DNA of 64,000 bases, from contig OY728125.1 in NCBI GenBank assembly GCA_963277665.1, positions 1,716,176,889 to 1,716,240,888 on the forward strand, in the 5' to 3' direction. Of the stretch, positions 26,850 to 39,780 are shown piece after piece (position 1 is the first letter of the stretch; each line of letters opens with the position of its first letter). Below the pieces are notes generated by a model, which did not search any database, had not been told where the DNA came from, and was given only the letters and a program-made list of their open reading frames with translations. Position numbers and translations under genes: made by a program. The DNA is from Viscum album. Its lineage: Eukaryota > Streptophyta > Magnoliopsida > Santalales > Viscaceae.

Positions 26850-27130
26850 CACTCCATCCTGATTATAATGTTGAATCCCAACATGGGAATAAATACTATA
26901 TTTGTGATGAGATTTTTCTCACCAATGTGAATACTAGAGTTTCTAAACACTGTTGATGCTTGTATAATCTCTATAAGAGTCTTGACTTATAACACTACTT
27001 CTATAAGTTCATAGATTGATTCTAAATTCTTTTCAAACCTAAAGGAAATAGAGGAATGCATAGAACCAAAAACAAACAATGTACTTTCTATCTTTGAGAT
27101 AAATAAAAGAGTACCTGACACCACATCATT
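26850..27130 (-). pseudogene. Element D aspartic protease, degenerate
   Basis: The minus strand contains 'VVSGTLLF' and then 'LFVFGSMHSSISFRF' (about 27030-27120), matching the VSGTI...LFDSGATHSFIS layout of plant Ty3/gypsy proteases, with the catalytic Asp replaced by Phe. A later 'MLGFNIIIRM' corresponds to the MxxFDVILGM block. Confidence 0.65.
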
Positions 27131-27199
27131 TGGATATTCAAATTCATCCATCATGATAGAAAAATCGTGACCTTTCTCCCTTGGCCTATGATGGGGTTG

Positions 27200-28250
27200 A
27201 TAGTTATTACCCTCAATTAACTTTGGATTTGGATAGTGATTAGAAAAGTTCCTAAGATATCCACACTTGAAGAATTGGAAATTAGGTAGGGCCGACACCA
27301 TATCTACTTTATTTTTAGTGTTGATAAGTTAAGGCTTCACCTCACTATGACAGTTCTGAATAATATGACAATATCTTACATACTTGTAACATTTCCCACT
27401 CTCGAGAAAGCAGTTCCCAAAATCTTTCTTCCCAAAATTATTGCACTTGGAAAGTTTTACTTTCATTCCTTCCCTTCCTTGATCAATGATCCTCTCTATT
27501 ATTAGCTCCAATGATATATTCTTTGCGACCAATACTTCTCACATAACTCTAGTTCAAACATCATAACACTTCATAGTATATCTTCATAGCTATCATAGTC
27601 TCTATTGGATAGATTCTTCTGTATATGTGGTCGTAGTAAATCAAATAATCTATCAACATTTACATTAGTATCCATGAAAATTATAGAGGTGTAACGAAAA
27701 ATTATTGTGATGTTCTTCTCATAGCTTCCCATAGATTCATTCTCTATATGCTTTATCTATAGGAATTCTTTCTAAATTTTCATTCACATCGAATGAGGGA
27801 AATATTTTATGAAAAATGTTCCCCTGAAATCATCCCACTATATATCTTCAATATCCCCTATTGGCTTCATATTTTTTATTATCTCAAACCACTGATTAGA
27901 TTCTCCCTCTATGTGGTAAACAAACAGGGTGAATTTCTATTATTATGAATAATGGAGTACATAAAATATCTTCTTGATATATCTTATCCACTTTTCAACA
28001 ATCAATGGGTTGGTATATCCACTAAAATAAGGTGGTCATTGATGAATAAAGGACTCAAAAGAAAGTTGTTCCCTTATAGGTGAATCTGGTCTCTCATCTT
28101 GATTCAATTTTCTATTTATAACTCAAGCTAGTGGATTCATCATTATTATGATGTTTTCCTTTCCATCTTCCACTGGATGGTTGTTAGCACTTGGTCTATT
28201 GCACTCACTATTTACACCATTTCTCTTGTTTTTTTCCATTTTCTAAAATA
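27200..28250 (-). pseudogene. Element D gag, degenerate
   Basis: The minus strand shows 'YHIEGESNQWFEII' (about 27890-27940), 'WDDFRGTFFIKYFPHSM' (about 27790-27840), and a decayed zinc knuckle 'CYKYVRYCHIIQNC' (about 27345-27390), with a second 'CGYLRNFSNHYP' near 27215-27260. The start codon is probably near 28240, where a Lys/Asn-rich N-terminus begins, but this is uncertain. Confidence 0.65.
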
Positions 28251-28693
28251 ATAAATCCTTAGTGAAAATCATGTTTCACTTAAAAATATTCCAAATCTAA
28301 AGGAATTTTAGATCTTAAAACATACTTCTTAAATATGTTATTATTTAACAATAATTACATTATTTGTAGATCATTCATAATGGTTCATAAAAAGAATGTG
28401 CTTAACCAAAAATATCCCCCAAGATTGTCAAACCAGGACTACAACAAGGTCCATTGGCATGTACCATATTATGTCATGTTATGCTAGTAGAACATTTTTG
28501 GAGTTTTTACCCCTCAATATATCTATTCTAGAGCCACATCCATTTTTCCATATCCAGACAGGGATTTCAATTCTCAGAGACCACATACATACTATTTCAA
28601 AAAAATACCGAAATATTTTTTATATATTTGAATGTTTCAATTGGGTTCTTTAAAAAGATTTCAAATCCTATTTTACAAAAATAAATAAATTGA
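28251..28693 (-). other. Element D leader
   Basis: Untranslated leader between the primer site and gag. It resembles the leaders of A and B at the 'atatcccccaagattgtcaa' block (28413) and the 'ctagagccacatcc' block (28526). No gene seen. Confidence 0.5.
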
Positions 28694-28707
28694 CCTTTGA
28701 TAACAAC
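28694..28707 (-). other. Element D primer binding site, decayed tRNA-iMet type
   Basis: The minus strand reads GTTGTTATCAAAGG next to the LTR, which is TGGTATCAGAGG with substitutions. The place and spacing equal those of A's site. Confidence 0.55.
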
Positions 28708-31064
28708 TATGGAATCCCTTATTTTTATTACATTAATTTTCATTAAATTGTACAAACAGAGGACCCTTTAAAGTCCAGTTTATTGGAAACAATGTACATA
28801 ATACATAAAAACATAAAACATTATTATATTAAAATTGAAAGGATTCATCATTAGTTCATCATAAGTACATTTATTAAATCTCATAACCTAGGGACATGCA
28901 TAAAATTAAAGTGTGAGCATAAGGCCTATTAAGGGAAAGCAAGGGAAACAATTTAAATTTGATAATGAGAATTATCGATAAGAACTTGAGGAATATCATA
29001 AAGGCATGAGAAAGAGGTATATCAAAATAATGATAGCATAAATCACAAATTTGAAATATGGATACAACATTTAAATGATAAATTCATAAACTTATCTCCA
29101 AGGTTTGTTATTGAGGTGTTGTAAATATTACTAAGGTTATTCACTAGGGTATCATAAAACTAGTCATCTATAAAGATTAAATTATTTACCCAATGCATTT
29201 GAGTACTAATAGGGTGAACCCTTAATATATTTTAATAAATGTGAGTCACATATATCATAATAAAATATTTCATAAATATACAATGGATAGTAAAAGAAAC
29301 GGGTTTCGTATCAAAATCATGATGCTTTAAAAAAATTATTAAAGAAAAGATATTTATGTCATTATTAAACCATGAGTAAGGAAGGTGGGATTAATGTATG
29401 TTAATCCTAGAATAAAATATATAATTTTGAAATATATGTGAAAAAACCAATAAAATAAAGTTTTTTTGGTATTCAAAAAATAAAATAATAGAATTTCTGG
29501 ACAAAAAGAGAGAAATATTGTGAAGAAAATCAAGCAGCATAACAGGTTCAAATCATGGTTTAAAAAAACATTAAAATCAAATGGTAAATGGGTCTAACCT
29601 TGATAAAATAAATTTAGAGGTATGGGAATTAATAAAAAGGAAATAATAGTTTGTTATTAAAATATTCAGAATTCATATACAAATGAAGTTCTTGAAACAA
29701 AGAGAAAAGAAAGATATTTCCCTTACTTTCAAGAGTAACTTATAAAACATGAAGATTCGGACCTTGGGGGATTTAGGACACATTGGGAGGACTACTTGGG
29801 AGGTAAAAATATCATATATTCATATAGGATTAATTTTTAATTAATGATAATTGAGAAATGGGTGGGTACTTTTAGAAAAAGTGAGAGACTTTTTTATTGA
29901 TTTCCCAGGACACAAAGGTAATGGTAAATTAAACCATGGGATTTCCCATGGTATTGTCCACTTGGGACACATATTAGGTTATTATAATCTAAAATAGTTG
30001 AAAATAATTTTATATCACATAATACATCATTATGATGTGATTAAACATAACTAAAACTCAAAACTATATTTCTACTACTCACAAAAAAACATATTAGAAA
30101 ATTGTCATAAATTCACCCTTACCTACTTTCGATATGATGATTTCAAAAATGATGTTTATTTTATTATAATAATTATCTAATTATGATAAATTTACATTTT
30201 AAATAGTAAAATATTATTTATTAAAATTAATAGAGGATAGAAAATGCATACTAAAATGCATAGTAGAATTTTGACACTTGAAAAAAAATAAAATTTTACA
30301 ATCATTTAAATTTAAATAAGAGTGATTAAATCATACCATTTCATTAAAATAATAATTATTAAAAATAAATTAATTTACTATAATAATTATATATTTTATT
30401 AAGAACACAATTTCTATCCATAAAATCAATTTTTCAATTTTTTTATATTCCTAAGAAAATGTATCACAAAACAGAAATGATGGAAGAACAATTTTATTTA
30501 TAAAAATGGATTACACATTTAGTATCTACACCCTAGACACATAACCCCTTATAACACCTGCATTTGACCTAAGTGTGAGGTGTTCTATGGTGATATATTA
30601 TTGGGGAAACTCATATAACATCACCTGAGGGGTAATTTCCAATAACATGAACTTCTCCCATAGGATATTTCATTCAAGACTAACATTTTGAATCTTGACT
30701 TGGGATTGGTCAATAGAGAAGCCTAGTGACACTACCTGCCAACCATGATCTGAAAAAGGGTTTCGTACAGAATGAATCTACTGGATGAGGTCATCAACTC
30801 ATATTTATCCAATAATTTTCCTTTGTCAAATCTACTTATAAATAATAACTATAATGTTAAAATCATTATTAATAGTATTGTTTCTAGTGGTCATATTGAC
30901 CAATAGTCAAAATTGACCAATGATCAAATAACAGTTAAAAACGGATTGTCGCATTTGAAATTACACTCACTTCATTTTTAAGAGATATATTTATGTTTAA
31001 TATAAAATAATATAACACGCATTGTAAGGAAAAATTTAATATTATAAAAATTTGGGTAGTTATA
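28708..31064 (-). repeat. Element D, 5' LTR
   Basis: Begins TATGGAATCCC and ends GGTAGTTATA, the counterparts of the ends of 21352-23713. Length 2357 bp. It adjoins the primer site. Confidence 0.8.
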
Positions 31065-32022
31065 TGGTTGATCATTTTAACCCATATTAAATCAGTTTTT
31101 AACTTAACTGTTGTAATTAAATTAATCAAGTTTTACTACTCCTAATGGACAAAAATTATGTTTAACTAACTGCATAATATAAATTATTATGATTCCAAAT
31201 ATGTAATTTTTTTCTAAAATTCAATTCATAGAAGTGGTAGAATAAAAATTATAATTATACCCACATACATGAAAAAAATGATCATTTCTGAAGAGTAAAT
31301 TCTCATATGTATAGAGAGTTTTAATATCAAAATTAAATATGAAATTGATTATGATGAACTATATTAGATATATTTTAACATTATTTATATAAGTATACTT
31401 TAAAATCAATTTATAATAGAATTTTACACTGTAAATTATATAAAAAAATTGAATTTTTCATTAAAAATCAGTATTTTCACTATTCATCAAGAAATTAATA
31501 TTTGTAGAAAATTATTAAAAATTCATCCAATGATAATATTGATATGAATATTTCAAAAATGAAGTTAATTTTATGGATTAAATTTTCTCAAAACTGGTAA
31601 AAATTAATTTTAAATTATGTGCATAATGTACGACCGAATTCCATTTACAAAAAAATAAATTTTTTTAAAAAACATTTCCTTTTCTTTTAAATGATTATTA
31701 TGTTATTTATAATAAATATTAATCCATTTAATTTATTTTAAACTTGTATAAACCTTATAATTTTTATAAATTAGTTAGTAATATTGATACCCTCAAACAT
31801 AATGGATAGTGTATAATGGTCATATTTAAATAATATTTTTATTGCGTATTTTTGTTTAAGCCATGTATTGTGTCCATCCTAAGCTATCAAAGAGATTGAA
31901 TTCATTTGGAAGAAAATATATCATAAATTATCATATTTTTACATTAAATTATAAGTTTTATTTTGGGTTCTATAAACATTATCAAACATGATGTTGATCT
32001 TTTAAAATGTCGAGGTATTATA
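31065..32022 (-). repeat. Element A, 5' LTR, second piece
   Basis: Resumes with a block that matches 5165-5330 ('aaatcagtttttaacttaac' against 'aaatcagtttttacctttac') and runs collinearly to CGAGGTATTATA, the equivalent of CAGGGTGTCACA at 6134-6145. The two pieces together equal the length of the other LTR. Confidence 0.8.
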
Positions 32023-32027
32023 TACCT
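32023..32027. other. Target-site duplication of element A, right copy
   Basis: TACCT, identical to 1671-1675. Confidence 0.8.
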
Positions 32028-34264
32028 TCTTAAATTCCAATCTTTTGGAAAATGACAACGTCACTCATTCGTATGTGTGAACTAACACATCCACAATGCG
32101 ATGAGATTATTTTTTCCCTTTTAATTTTTACATGGATAAAAATAATGAAATATTTAATGAATATATATATATATTATATGTGATATAATTAGTATTTTTT
32201 AATGTGTAATTACTTATTACATTTCAATTGTTCCATCCTTTGATAAATAAAAACAACATTAATGCATACAAACGACATACCATCTACATGAATGATGTAA
32301 TTAGTTTTCTATCTATAAATTTCATGGATTAATATAAATTCATATATATTGAATATATATAATATTTTTATCATGATTTACACTCTCTAGATGATAAAAA
32401 CATGATCAGAGTAGATGGACCAAAACTATAAAATCAAAACTTATATGAATAATGAAGTTGTAATTACCTGGAACATTGATTTTAATAATGAATTTTTGAT
32501 AAATGGGTGAAAAAAGGTTATAAGTAAGTCATATATGGTGTTATATATATGTGTATGGTTCTATAATTTATTTATAATAAATCTGTATTTATTATATAGG
32601 AGGTTCAAACACATATGAAGGAATTCATACCTGAGGTAAGAGTTTTATGTCACAATATCGTTGTTCACCGGGATTGTCTATGATTAAGATTCTAATGATG
32701 AAATTTCATGATATACCTCTAAATAAACTCATTAGTTTTATTCCCCTATTTTTATTTCTATTGATTACAATTTTTCAATTTATTTTCCTCTCATTAAGAA
32801 TTCAATAAACCGAAAGAATGTTTTTAAGGAAACCCATCATTATTTCTCTCATTAGTAAAAAATAATTTTTCTTCCATGACCATGTCTTATAAAAACATAT
32901 TTAATAGTGTTTTTAATATTTTACAATGATTTTTTAAATTAATTTTTACCCATGATTTACTTTTTAATTTTTTTTAAAAAGAATATTCTTTCTATTTTCC
33001 AAAGGAGATACCTCTTGAAATTTTATACAAACATGAAAAATGATTGTTTTCTTTAGACATATGAGACATGAATCAAATTTACCATTTACAATAACATTAA
33101 ATTATTTTGAAATTACATTACATGTTTCAAGTTCGTTTTCATATTAATTTATTTCCTTAATATTTTTTAAATTTTTAGAGTTTAAATAAGTGATTTCAAA
33201 ATGAAATGGTTACCATCTTTAAGAAATATTCTAGATATATTTTAAAGGTATTTTCATCTAATATAGAATCCTTTAATGTTACATATTATTTAATAGGGAT
33301 AAAATACAATGATACTTTAAGCTCTAATTACTTTTATGGATTATTATGATGATGATTTAAGGATGATACTACTATCCCCGTTTCTTTTAAATTAGTAAAT
33401 TATGTAGTGAAAATCATTAATTTTAAATGGTTTATTCTATGATTAAATAATGAAATGTTTATGAGAACCATTTATTTTTCATGGGTTATTATATGATGAA
33501 TGATTTATGATCATGTATACCAAATATGTATGATTTTTATTATGTGATGGGTGGGTCCAGAATAATGTCTCCCTCTGATGTATTGGGTAATGATGCATAT
33601 CACATGAGATAAACATGACTATAATGTAGAGTGGACCCAGTTTAGTAAGGGAATTTATCCAATATGATAGTGTTGAGAGTGGAACTTGAATAATGTGATG
33701 GTTTTTGGAGTGGGACTTATCCACCATAATATTCTTGGCAGTAATCCATGACTTCTAAGGAAATTTTTTTTATGCTTATATGTATGCCAGAAGCTCCTGA
33801 CTTATTCCTTTGTTATGATCTCATAGATATTTTTTTTGATTCCATTATGATTCATGACTAATGAACTCCTAGTATTTATTCTATGACTCAATATTATGAT
33901 ATATGATTTTTAGGGTATAATTATTAACTGTTATAATCATTTTCTTATACACTTATTCTCATGTTATATTTATGTGATCATTGATATCTCGCTTTTTTTT
34001 ACTGAGAAAAAAAGATTACCATTTCTTATGTTTCCTTTACCCATGTTATGAAGAAAGATGTTATGTATGATATTTCTAAGAAGGGTTCTAGATATGTAAA
34101 CATAGTGGGAGATTATTTCATTCACAAATGAAACTTGTTGTGTATGTATCAAATTTTCCAAATGCACTAGACCTGTAAAATTATGGTGTGGATCTTTATG
34201 TTATTTAATGAATATTTATATATTAATATGTGGAATCTATGTATAAAAATAATGAGTTTCTATA
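32028..34264 (+). repeat. Element F, 5' LTR, second piece
   Basis: The inverse of 32025-32115 matches A's LTR at 4425-4510, exactly where the F piece at 1675 stopped. Further inverted matches: 32805-32870 with about 3305-3330, and 33530-33620 with about 2445-2510. It ends TTTCTATA, followed by a primer site. Together with 1-1675 the LTR is about 3.9 kb. Confidence 0.65.
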
Positions 34265-34266
34265 GT

Positions 34267-34280
34267 AGGTATTAGAGTAT
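34267..34280 (+). other. Element F primer binding site, decayed tRNA-iMet type
   Basis: AGGTATTAGAGTAT directly after the LTR; differs from the C element's TGGTATTAGAG only in its first base over that stretch. It fixes F's + orientation and shows that the preceding LTR is the 5' one. Confidence 0.6.
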
Positions 34281-34512
34281 GTTCTAGTTAATATTTTGAA
34301 AATAGGATGAGAAAACTTTATCGAAACACTTAGGATAATGCTAAGTATCAGAGAACATGCTATTTTATAGAAAAGATAGGAATTTTATTTTCTTAGTAAA
34401 AAATCCCCTTAGGGATACTATAAGTGGATTTTTCTTTGGAACATATTCATATAGGGGTAATATCCTAGAAAATATTTTGTAGTGTATTTATTATCTATCA
34501 TTTTGGTTCACA

Positions 34513-35700
34513 ATGAGTATTCCCCTACCACACACTCAGTTTGATATTCCTGGTGGATATGGTTGAATTATTCACATTTTATTTTGAACCCTTTTAAAGG
34601 ATTTAATAGATTATGACAATAAATAACCTATGTTAAACCTAATGAAGAATTTATTGAAATGAATATATTTTGATTTAAACATATTATAAATTATTTCTCA
34701 TGATGATTTTGTTACTATATAATTATTATTACTCAAACTATGTTATTTGGTTTTATTCAGTTGATGGAATCCAAAGGAACCAACTTAATTATAAATCATA
34801 TGGACAATTCAATGATTATACTATTAACAAACCAAATATAATGGGATTTGGAATCCAAAATGTAATTACTATAATTATATAACATTCTCAATCTATGAAT
34901 CATACTGAGCTTCCAAATGAGAATAATTGGGAACAACATTCTATTGAGTGCTTCATGAGGAAACATCCCCCTTTTTTACTGGGTCCACTGATACAATAGT
35001 CACTAAAAAATGGATCAGTACACCTAAAAAGATATTTTCTTTTCTCTAGTGTTTAGAACCAGAAAATGTAATTTTTTATATCAATCATTTTTAATTTGAT
35101 GTAGTTTAGTGGTGAAATATTATAAAAAATTTAAGAAAATAAGAATAAATTAACTCTATATATTGAAATGAGTTTAAAATACTACCTTTCAAATATCACT
35201 TTCATCATATTCTTTATATGAAAATAGATAAGTAATTTCACAATCTAAAGAAGAATGATGATTAATCCATTGGTACATATGATTTAAATTTTATAAGACT
35301 TGTGAGGTATACTTATAGTATTATCATCTAGCCTAAATTTAAGTTTCATTGATTAATCAGTGGCTTATTACAAAGTCTTCAATGGGTGTTATACAAGAGT
35401 GAAATCAAAAGATATGAAAAATTAGTCAATGTTCTAATAAATTAGAAATAGAGATTAGTGTTACCTATCAATATCATGGTTTTGATAAGAGAAGAAAGAA
35501 GGAATTCAATAGAAAATCTAAAAACCATGGAGAGAAGAACATAAGCCTTCCTTTATGATCAAAGTGTGGAAGAAAACATGGAGGAAATTATCTTAAAGGA
35601 ACTGGTAAATGTTTTATGTATGGAAATTAAGGTAATTGATAAATTGAAAACTGAATTGATGGGAAGAAGTTAACTATTGATGTGAATATAGAGAAGGTTC
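34513..35700 (+). pseudogene. Element F gag, degenerate
   Basis: A plausible start ATG at 34513 opens 'MSIPLPHTQFDIPGGYG' before a stop. Downstream, 'FMRKHPPFFTGSTD' with 'KKWIS' (about 34945-35020) matches the conserved N-terminal HPPxFxGxxDPxxAxxW region of plant Ty3/gypsy gag. Near 35556-35630 a nucleocapsid zinc knuckle is readable as 'SKCGRKHGGNYLKGTGKCF' with a further Cys after 'F-M-Y-G'. Many stops and at least one frame change are present. Confidence 0.65.
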
Positions 35701-35839
35701 TACAAAATTAACCACCCAAAATAATGTTTTTCAAGTGTGTGGAGTGAGAGAATTATGAGAATAAGTGATAAAATATTAATGTTAATGATAATGATCAAAG
35801 TAAAAAACCTCTTAAGCTACGAGAAAAAGTATAATCTCA

Positions 35840-36230
35840 TGTGATCACTATTTCTGATGAGGGGTATATTAACATCATAGTTAAAGGTACACTTTCTATC
35901 CAATATATAAAATCTAATGTCTTATTTGACTCTAGATCTACCAACTATTTTATATTTGAATAATTTTATATGGGTATAAAAATGGATCCCCGATAATTAT
36001 AAATCAAATTATTAGTAAAACAACTTATAGTATGATGATCACATATAAAGTTTATAAATCTTCTATAGTCCAAGATTGTGGGAATTTTCTTTCTAAAAAT
36101 CTTATTATTTCCCCTCTGGTTGAATTTGATGTTATATTAGGAATGGAATGGATTCTTCTATATAAACATCTTGTCAATTTACAAGGAAGAGAAGTCATTT
36201 TTGGTATTCCAAACTAACCCATGATCGTAT
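35840..36230 (+). pseudogene. Element F aspartic protease, degenerate, cut short by element B
   Basis: Reads 'VITISDEGYINIIVKGTL' and then 'VLFDSRSTNYFIFE' (about 35915-35960), where DSR stands for the catalytic DSG. A 61-codon open stretch at 36032-36217 continues with 'FDVILGMEWILLYKHLV' and 'GREVIFGIP', the conserved protease tail. Element B starts about 80 bp later, so RT, RNase H and integrase of F are not in the window. Confidence 0.75.
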
Positions 36231-36309
36231 ATTAGTGCGATGATAAATATGAACTTCTGAGGGAAATCACATCCATTGTATGGTTTATATTAAAAAGGGG
36301 TGTTTATTT

Positions 36310-39300
36310 TGTTAACCCAACTTCAAAAAACTAGAGATGATGCCAATTTTTTTTAAATTGGCATAGATATAATGGATCTAATCATGAATGAATGATCCAT
36401 TAATTAGTATTTGAGAGATAGATAAATATAGTATACCCATTTTACATTAGGAATAAAATAGAAAACATAGTAATTAGAAAACATTGAGCATCATTGAACT
36501 CATTTAGATAATTATTTACAATATCCCTAGGAAAGGAAAAAAAGTATGTTTGAGTAGAAATATTAAGTGAGGGTTACATACAATAGAATCTATCATGAGT
36601 AATAAGTTATAATCAATAGGGGAAGGTGAATAACTAAAACACAAACCATTTAATCAATAACTTGAGAAACAAATGAATCCATGGACAATATTAATGCAAT
36701 AAAACCATGGATAAAAATAATTAAACATTAAATGAAATAATTTAATAATATTAGATTTCATGATCTCATTTATAATCATATATATACCATCAAATCCTTG
36801 TTCTAATAAACATTAATCTATGGGTACGTATACACCACAAAACCATTTAATTTGGTCAAATGGTTTGTGTCATGAGAGCCATTGATGCATAAATGGGATA
36901 TCTATAACCAAGAACCACCATTCACTAAATGTCCAATACATTCCTCATATATTTAATGATCAATTAATTTTATAAGTAATATTCCTTTTCAAAGAAAACT
37001 ATATTGAGTGAAGAATACATATTTATCAATATTTTCTTGGCCCAATCAAATATCTTTCATAGTAAATCACCATATGTAAAAATGGTATATGTTTTAGAAA
37101 ATAATAATATCCATGATAAAAATAACATTTATTTTTTAGATATATTTAATTCCCAATAATCACAAGAAATTGTATATTGAATTAGAATGTTATTCTCCAC
37201 AAAATTAATAAGAGATATGAGATGACCATCAGTTCATAAAAAAATATAGGCTTTGTAATACAATCATATCCTATGTGAAAATAAATAAAATGAATTGAAT
37301 TATTATAATAATATTTCATTAAATAGTTTCTATATAAAACAAATGAAAACAAGTATAATAAGCTAAATATCATAAAATAGTTACAATATCAGGGAAGTTC
37401 ATTAATACCATATGTGTTAAAAATCCATTTTGACTTTTTTTAAAGAAAGTTATAATGAAACATTAAGAATACATTAAAAAATAATAATTTAAAACCATTT
37501 TAAAAAATCAAGTAAAACATAAATTTCATAAATAAATCATTTGAGTAAATAAAATATCATTTGAATTTTTTTTTTGTATAATGTGGATATTTAAAGAAAA
37601 AATATTTAGTTAAAATAGAAATAAACATTGTTTTTCTTTTAAACATCTATTTTCCTAATTCAATTTATAAAGAGAGTAAATAATAGAAGAAAATATGGAA
37701 ACTCCTTAAATATCAATAGGATATGAAAATATATGTTTTTTTAAGGATGGATTGGAATACTCGTTCAATTAAAATTAAGGTGATCACAAAAAAATGAGAT
37801 TGTAAAATAAATCTTTACCTCTTTGGTAAAATTGATATTACTAACCTTTTAAATAATAAAAATGAATTAAAACATTAACAATAACGAGTAAATAGTAATT
37901 AATGATAAATATATAAAATTTGAATTATATAAACGACATAAAATTAAATATGTTAATAATATTAAATATGTATCAATGGAATGGAAATTGAGAATAAATC
38001 CATCACATGGAGATTCCCTTTAGATGAATTTTTTTTACCTCATGTATAATGGGTTTAAACTTGTTATTAATTTATTATAAAACCATATTCATATTTATCA
38101 TTTCATATATGTTCTTATAATAACATCTTATCAAATTTTCTCTAAAAATATTTCATTATTACCATTGTTTTAGGGATTATCTGTTTCATTTTATCATCCA
38201 TATTTTTTATTGATGTTTTGGTTCTTCTGAATTGCATATAGTTAAATCATATACACAATTATTTTTATTTTATAAATATCTTATCTATTCAATAGATACA
38301 TTTTTATAATAATTATTGAAATTTGGTCTTGGAAAATGACTCACATTGCTTCGTGGAGATGGTAATCCATATGCACACAAGTGTGAAATTATCATTTACT
38401 TAATGGGGAAAGGAGTAAGAAACATGATGATATATTAAATTTAAAGAATCAATGTCATATTATAATATTCACATATTTTCAATATTTTCATTATTATGAC
38501 TATCCATGTGATTCTGTAAAGGAAAAAATTATATTGGTTTTATAGGTGGTAGTCTTCCATACACAGGAGTTATGATTTTGTTTCCCATTTTATGGAGAAG
38601 GAGAAGAATAAATATTAAGAAATAAAAATAATAAAATATAATTATATTGGAGATATTTATGTTATTATATTTTAATTTTAAAGACCTAATTCAAGGTGGA
38701 AAAAGAAGAAGAAAAAAAGAATGATATTTGTGAAGATGAATAAATTATACTTAAAAAACCTCCTTTGGATCTCTTATTAAGGACACTTGGGTTTCTCTCT
38801 TGAAAAAAAGGATCTATATAATATGGATAATGATTTAGGAGAGAGTCTTCAGTAGGTTTTGGTCATTCTAAATGTCTTAAGATGTGTGAAGATATGAGTG
38901 GAGGATGTGTGATTTTATAATTGAGGTCTGTAGAATAATTTTAATTTTCTAATTTTTTTTAATAATTTCAGGTCACTATATTGGAAAATGGATCCAAAAT
39001 GGATTTTATTCTAAGGGAACAAGGGTCAGCTTGAAAACCAGTAAACCTGTTTCAGATTTTTTCTTTTCTAATAAATGGATTGATCCCTAACATGTTTTGG
39101 TATGACTAAAAATAATGTTGTACTTATTACCTAATAATAATTAGTATGATTAAAAATATGGAATCCATTTTATCAAATTTAGTTAACATATAATTTTGAA
39201 TTTAATTTAAAAATAACCTTACAATACGAGTAAAAAAATGTGTTTTTAGGAAATTCATTTTTTAAGCATAAGATGATATTACATTATCTATAAGAATATT

Positions 39301-39764
39301 AATCATTATTATTTTGATTTGAAGTCATATATTTAGATATATAAGATATAAATTTAATTTTAAAAAGTTATCATTAAAATTATTTTAATTAATTAAAATG
39401 GAATGACATTATTCCTTAAAAGGTTATTTTCAAACAACAATGTCCCATTTTAACTCCAATTAATCTTATCTTTATTTATATAAAATTGACAGTCAATACA
39501 TGGTTAAATATATATATTATATAAAATTATTATAACTAAAATAGTAATTATTAAATACTATATTTTTAATTATTCTTAAAAGAATATTTCTAATGGAAAA
39601 TATCAAAAATTAATTTTAGTCTTATTTTTACCATGTAAGATCAAAATTGCTACTCATCCTATAAAATTATAATATTTGTTCCATGAAATATGAAAATTTT
39701 CATTGTATTATATTTTTAGATAAAGGTATTTTTCACTTCCTATAAATGAATTTCATGTGTTACA
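36310..39764 (-). repeat. Element B, 3' LTR
   Basis: The start TGTTAACCCAACTTC corresponds to TGTAACAATCCCAACTTC at 53708. It aligns with 53708-55515 over its first 1.8 kb, and its last part aligns with A's LTR (39114-39330 with 5285-5480). It ends CATGTGTTACA. Two CpG-rich modules are at about 38335-38410 and 38510-38590. Length about 3455 bp. Confidence 0.75.
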
Positions 39765-39780
39765 ATTTCCCTCAATCAAA
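39765..39780 (-). other. Element B polypurine tract
   Basis: The minus strand reads TTTGATTGAGGGAAAT directly before the TGTAACAC start of the LTR. Confidence 0.6.

Larger units (their letters stand above)
21352..31064 (-). mobile_element. Element D, degenerate Ty3/gypsy retrotransposon
   Basis: LTRs of about 2.36 kb at 21352-23713 and 28708-31064. The interior reads gag, protease, RT, RNase H and integrase on the minus strand. Primer site 28694-28707, polypurine tract 23714-23733. It splits A's 5' LTR: A's sequence stops near 21351 and resumes at 31065 with the block found at 5165 in A's other LTR. The flanking pentamers AAGTT and TGGTT match only in part, so the exact edges carry an error of a few bases. 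It has many stops and is inactive. Confidence 0.85.
1676..32022 (-). mobile_element. Element A, non-autonomous LTR retrotransposon carrying nested C and D
   Basis: The LTRs are 1676-6145 and 17836-32022 (the latter split by element D). Orientation is minus, from the primer site at 17821-17834 and the polypurine tract at 6146-6160. With C and D removed the LTRs are each about 4.47 kb and the interior is only about 1.6 kb (6146-7536 plus 17625-17835). I recognise no gag or pol motif in that interior. This is the structure of a large retrotransposon derivative (LARD-like): ends, primer site and leader present, proteins supplied by relatives. An internal deletion of an autonomous parent is an equally valid description. 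Confidence 0.7.

Noticed and set aside
38955..38984. End of B's 3' LTR at 'ggtcactata'
   Set aside because: It resembles D's LTR end, but similarity to A's LTR continues to 39764, where a GTGTTACA end abuts a good polypurine tract.
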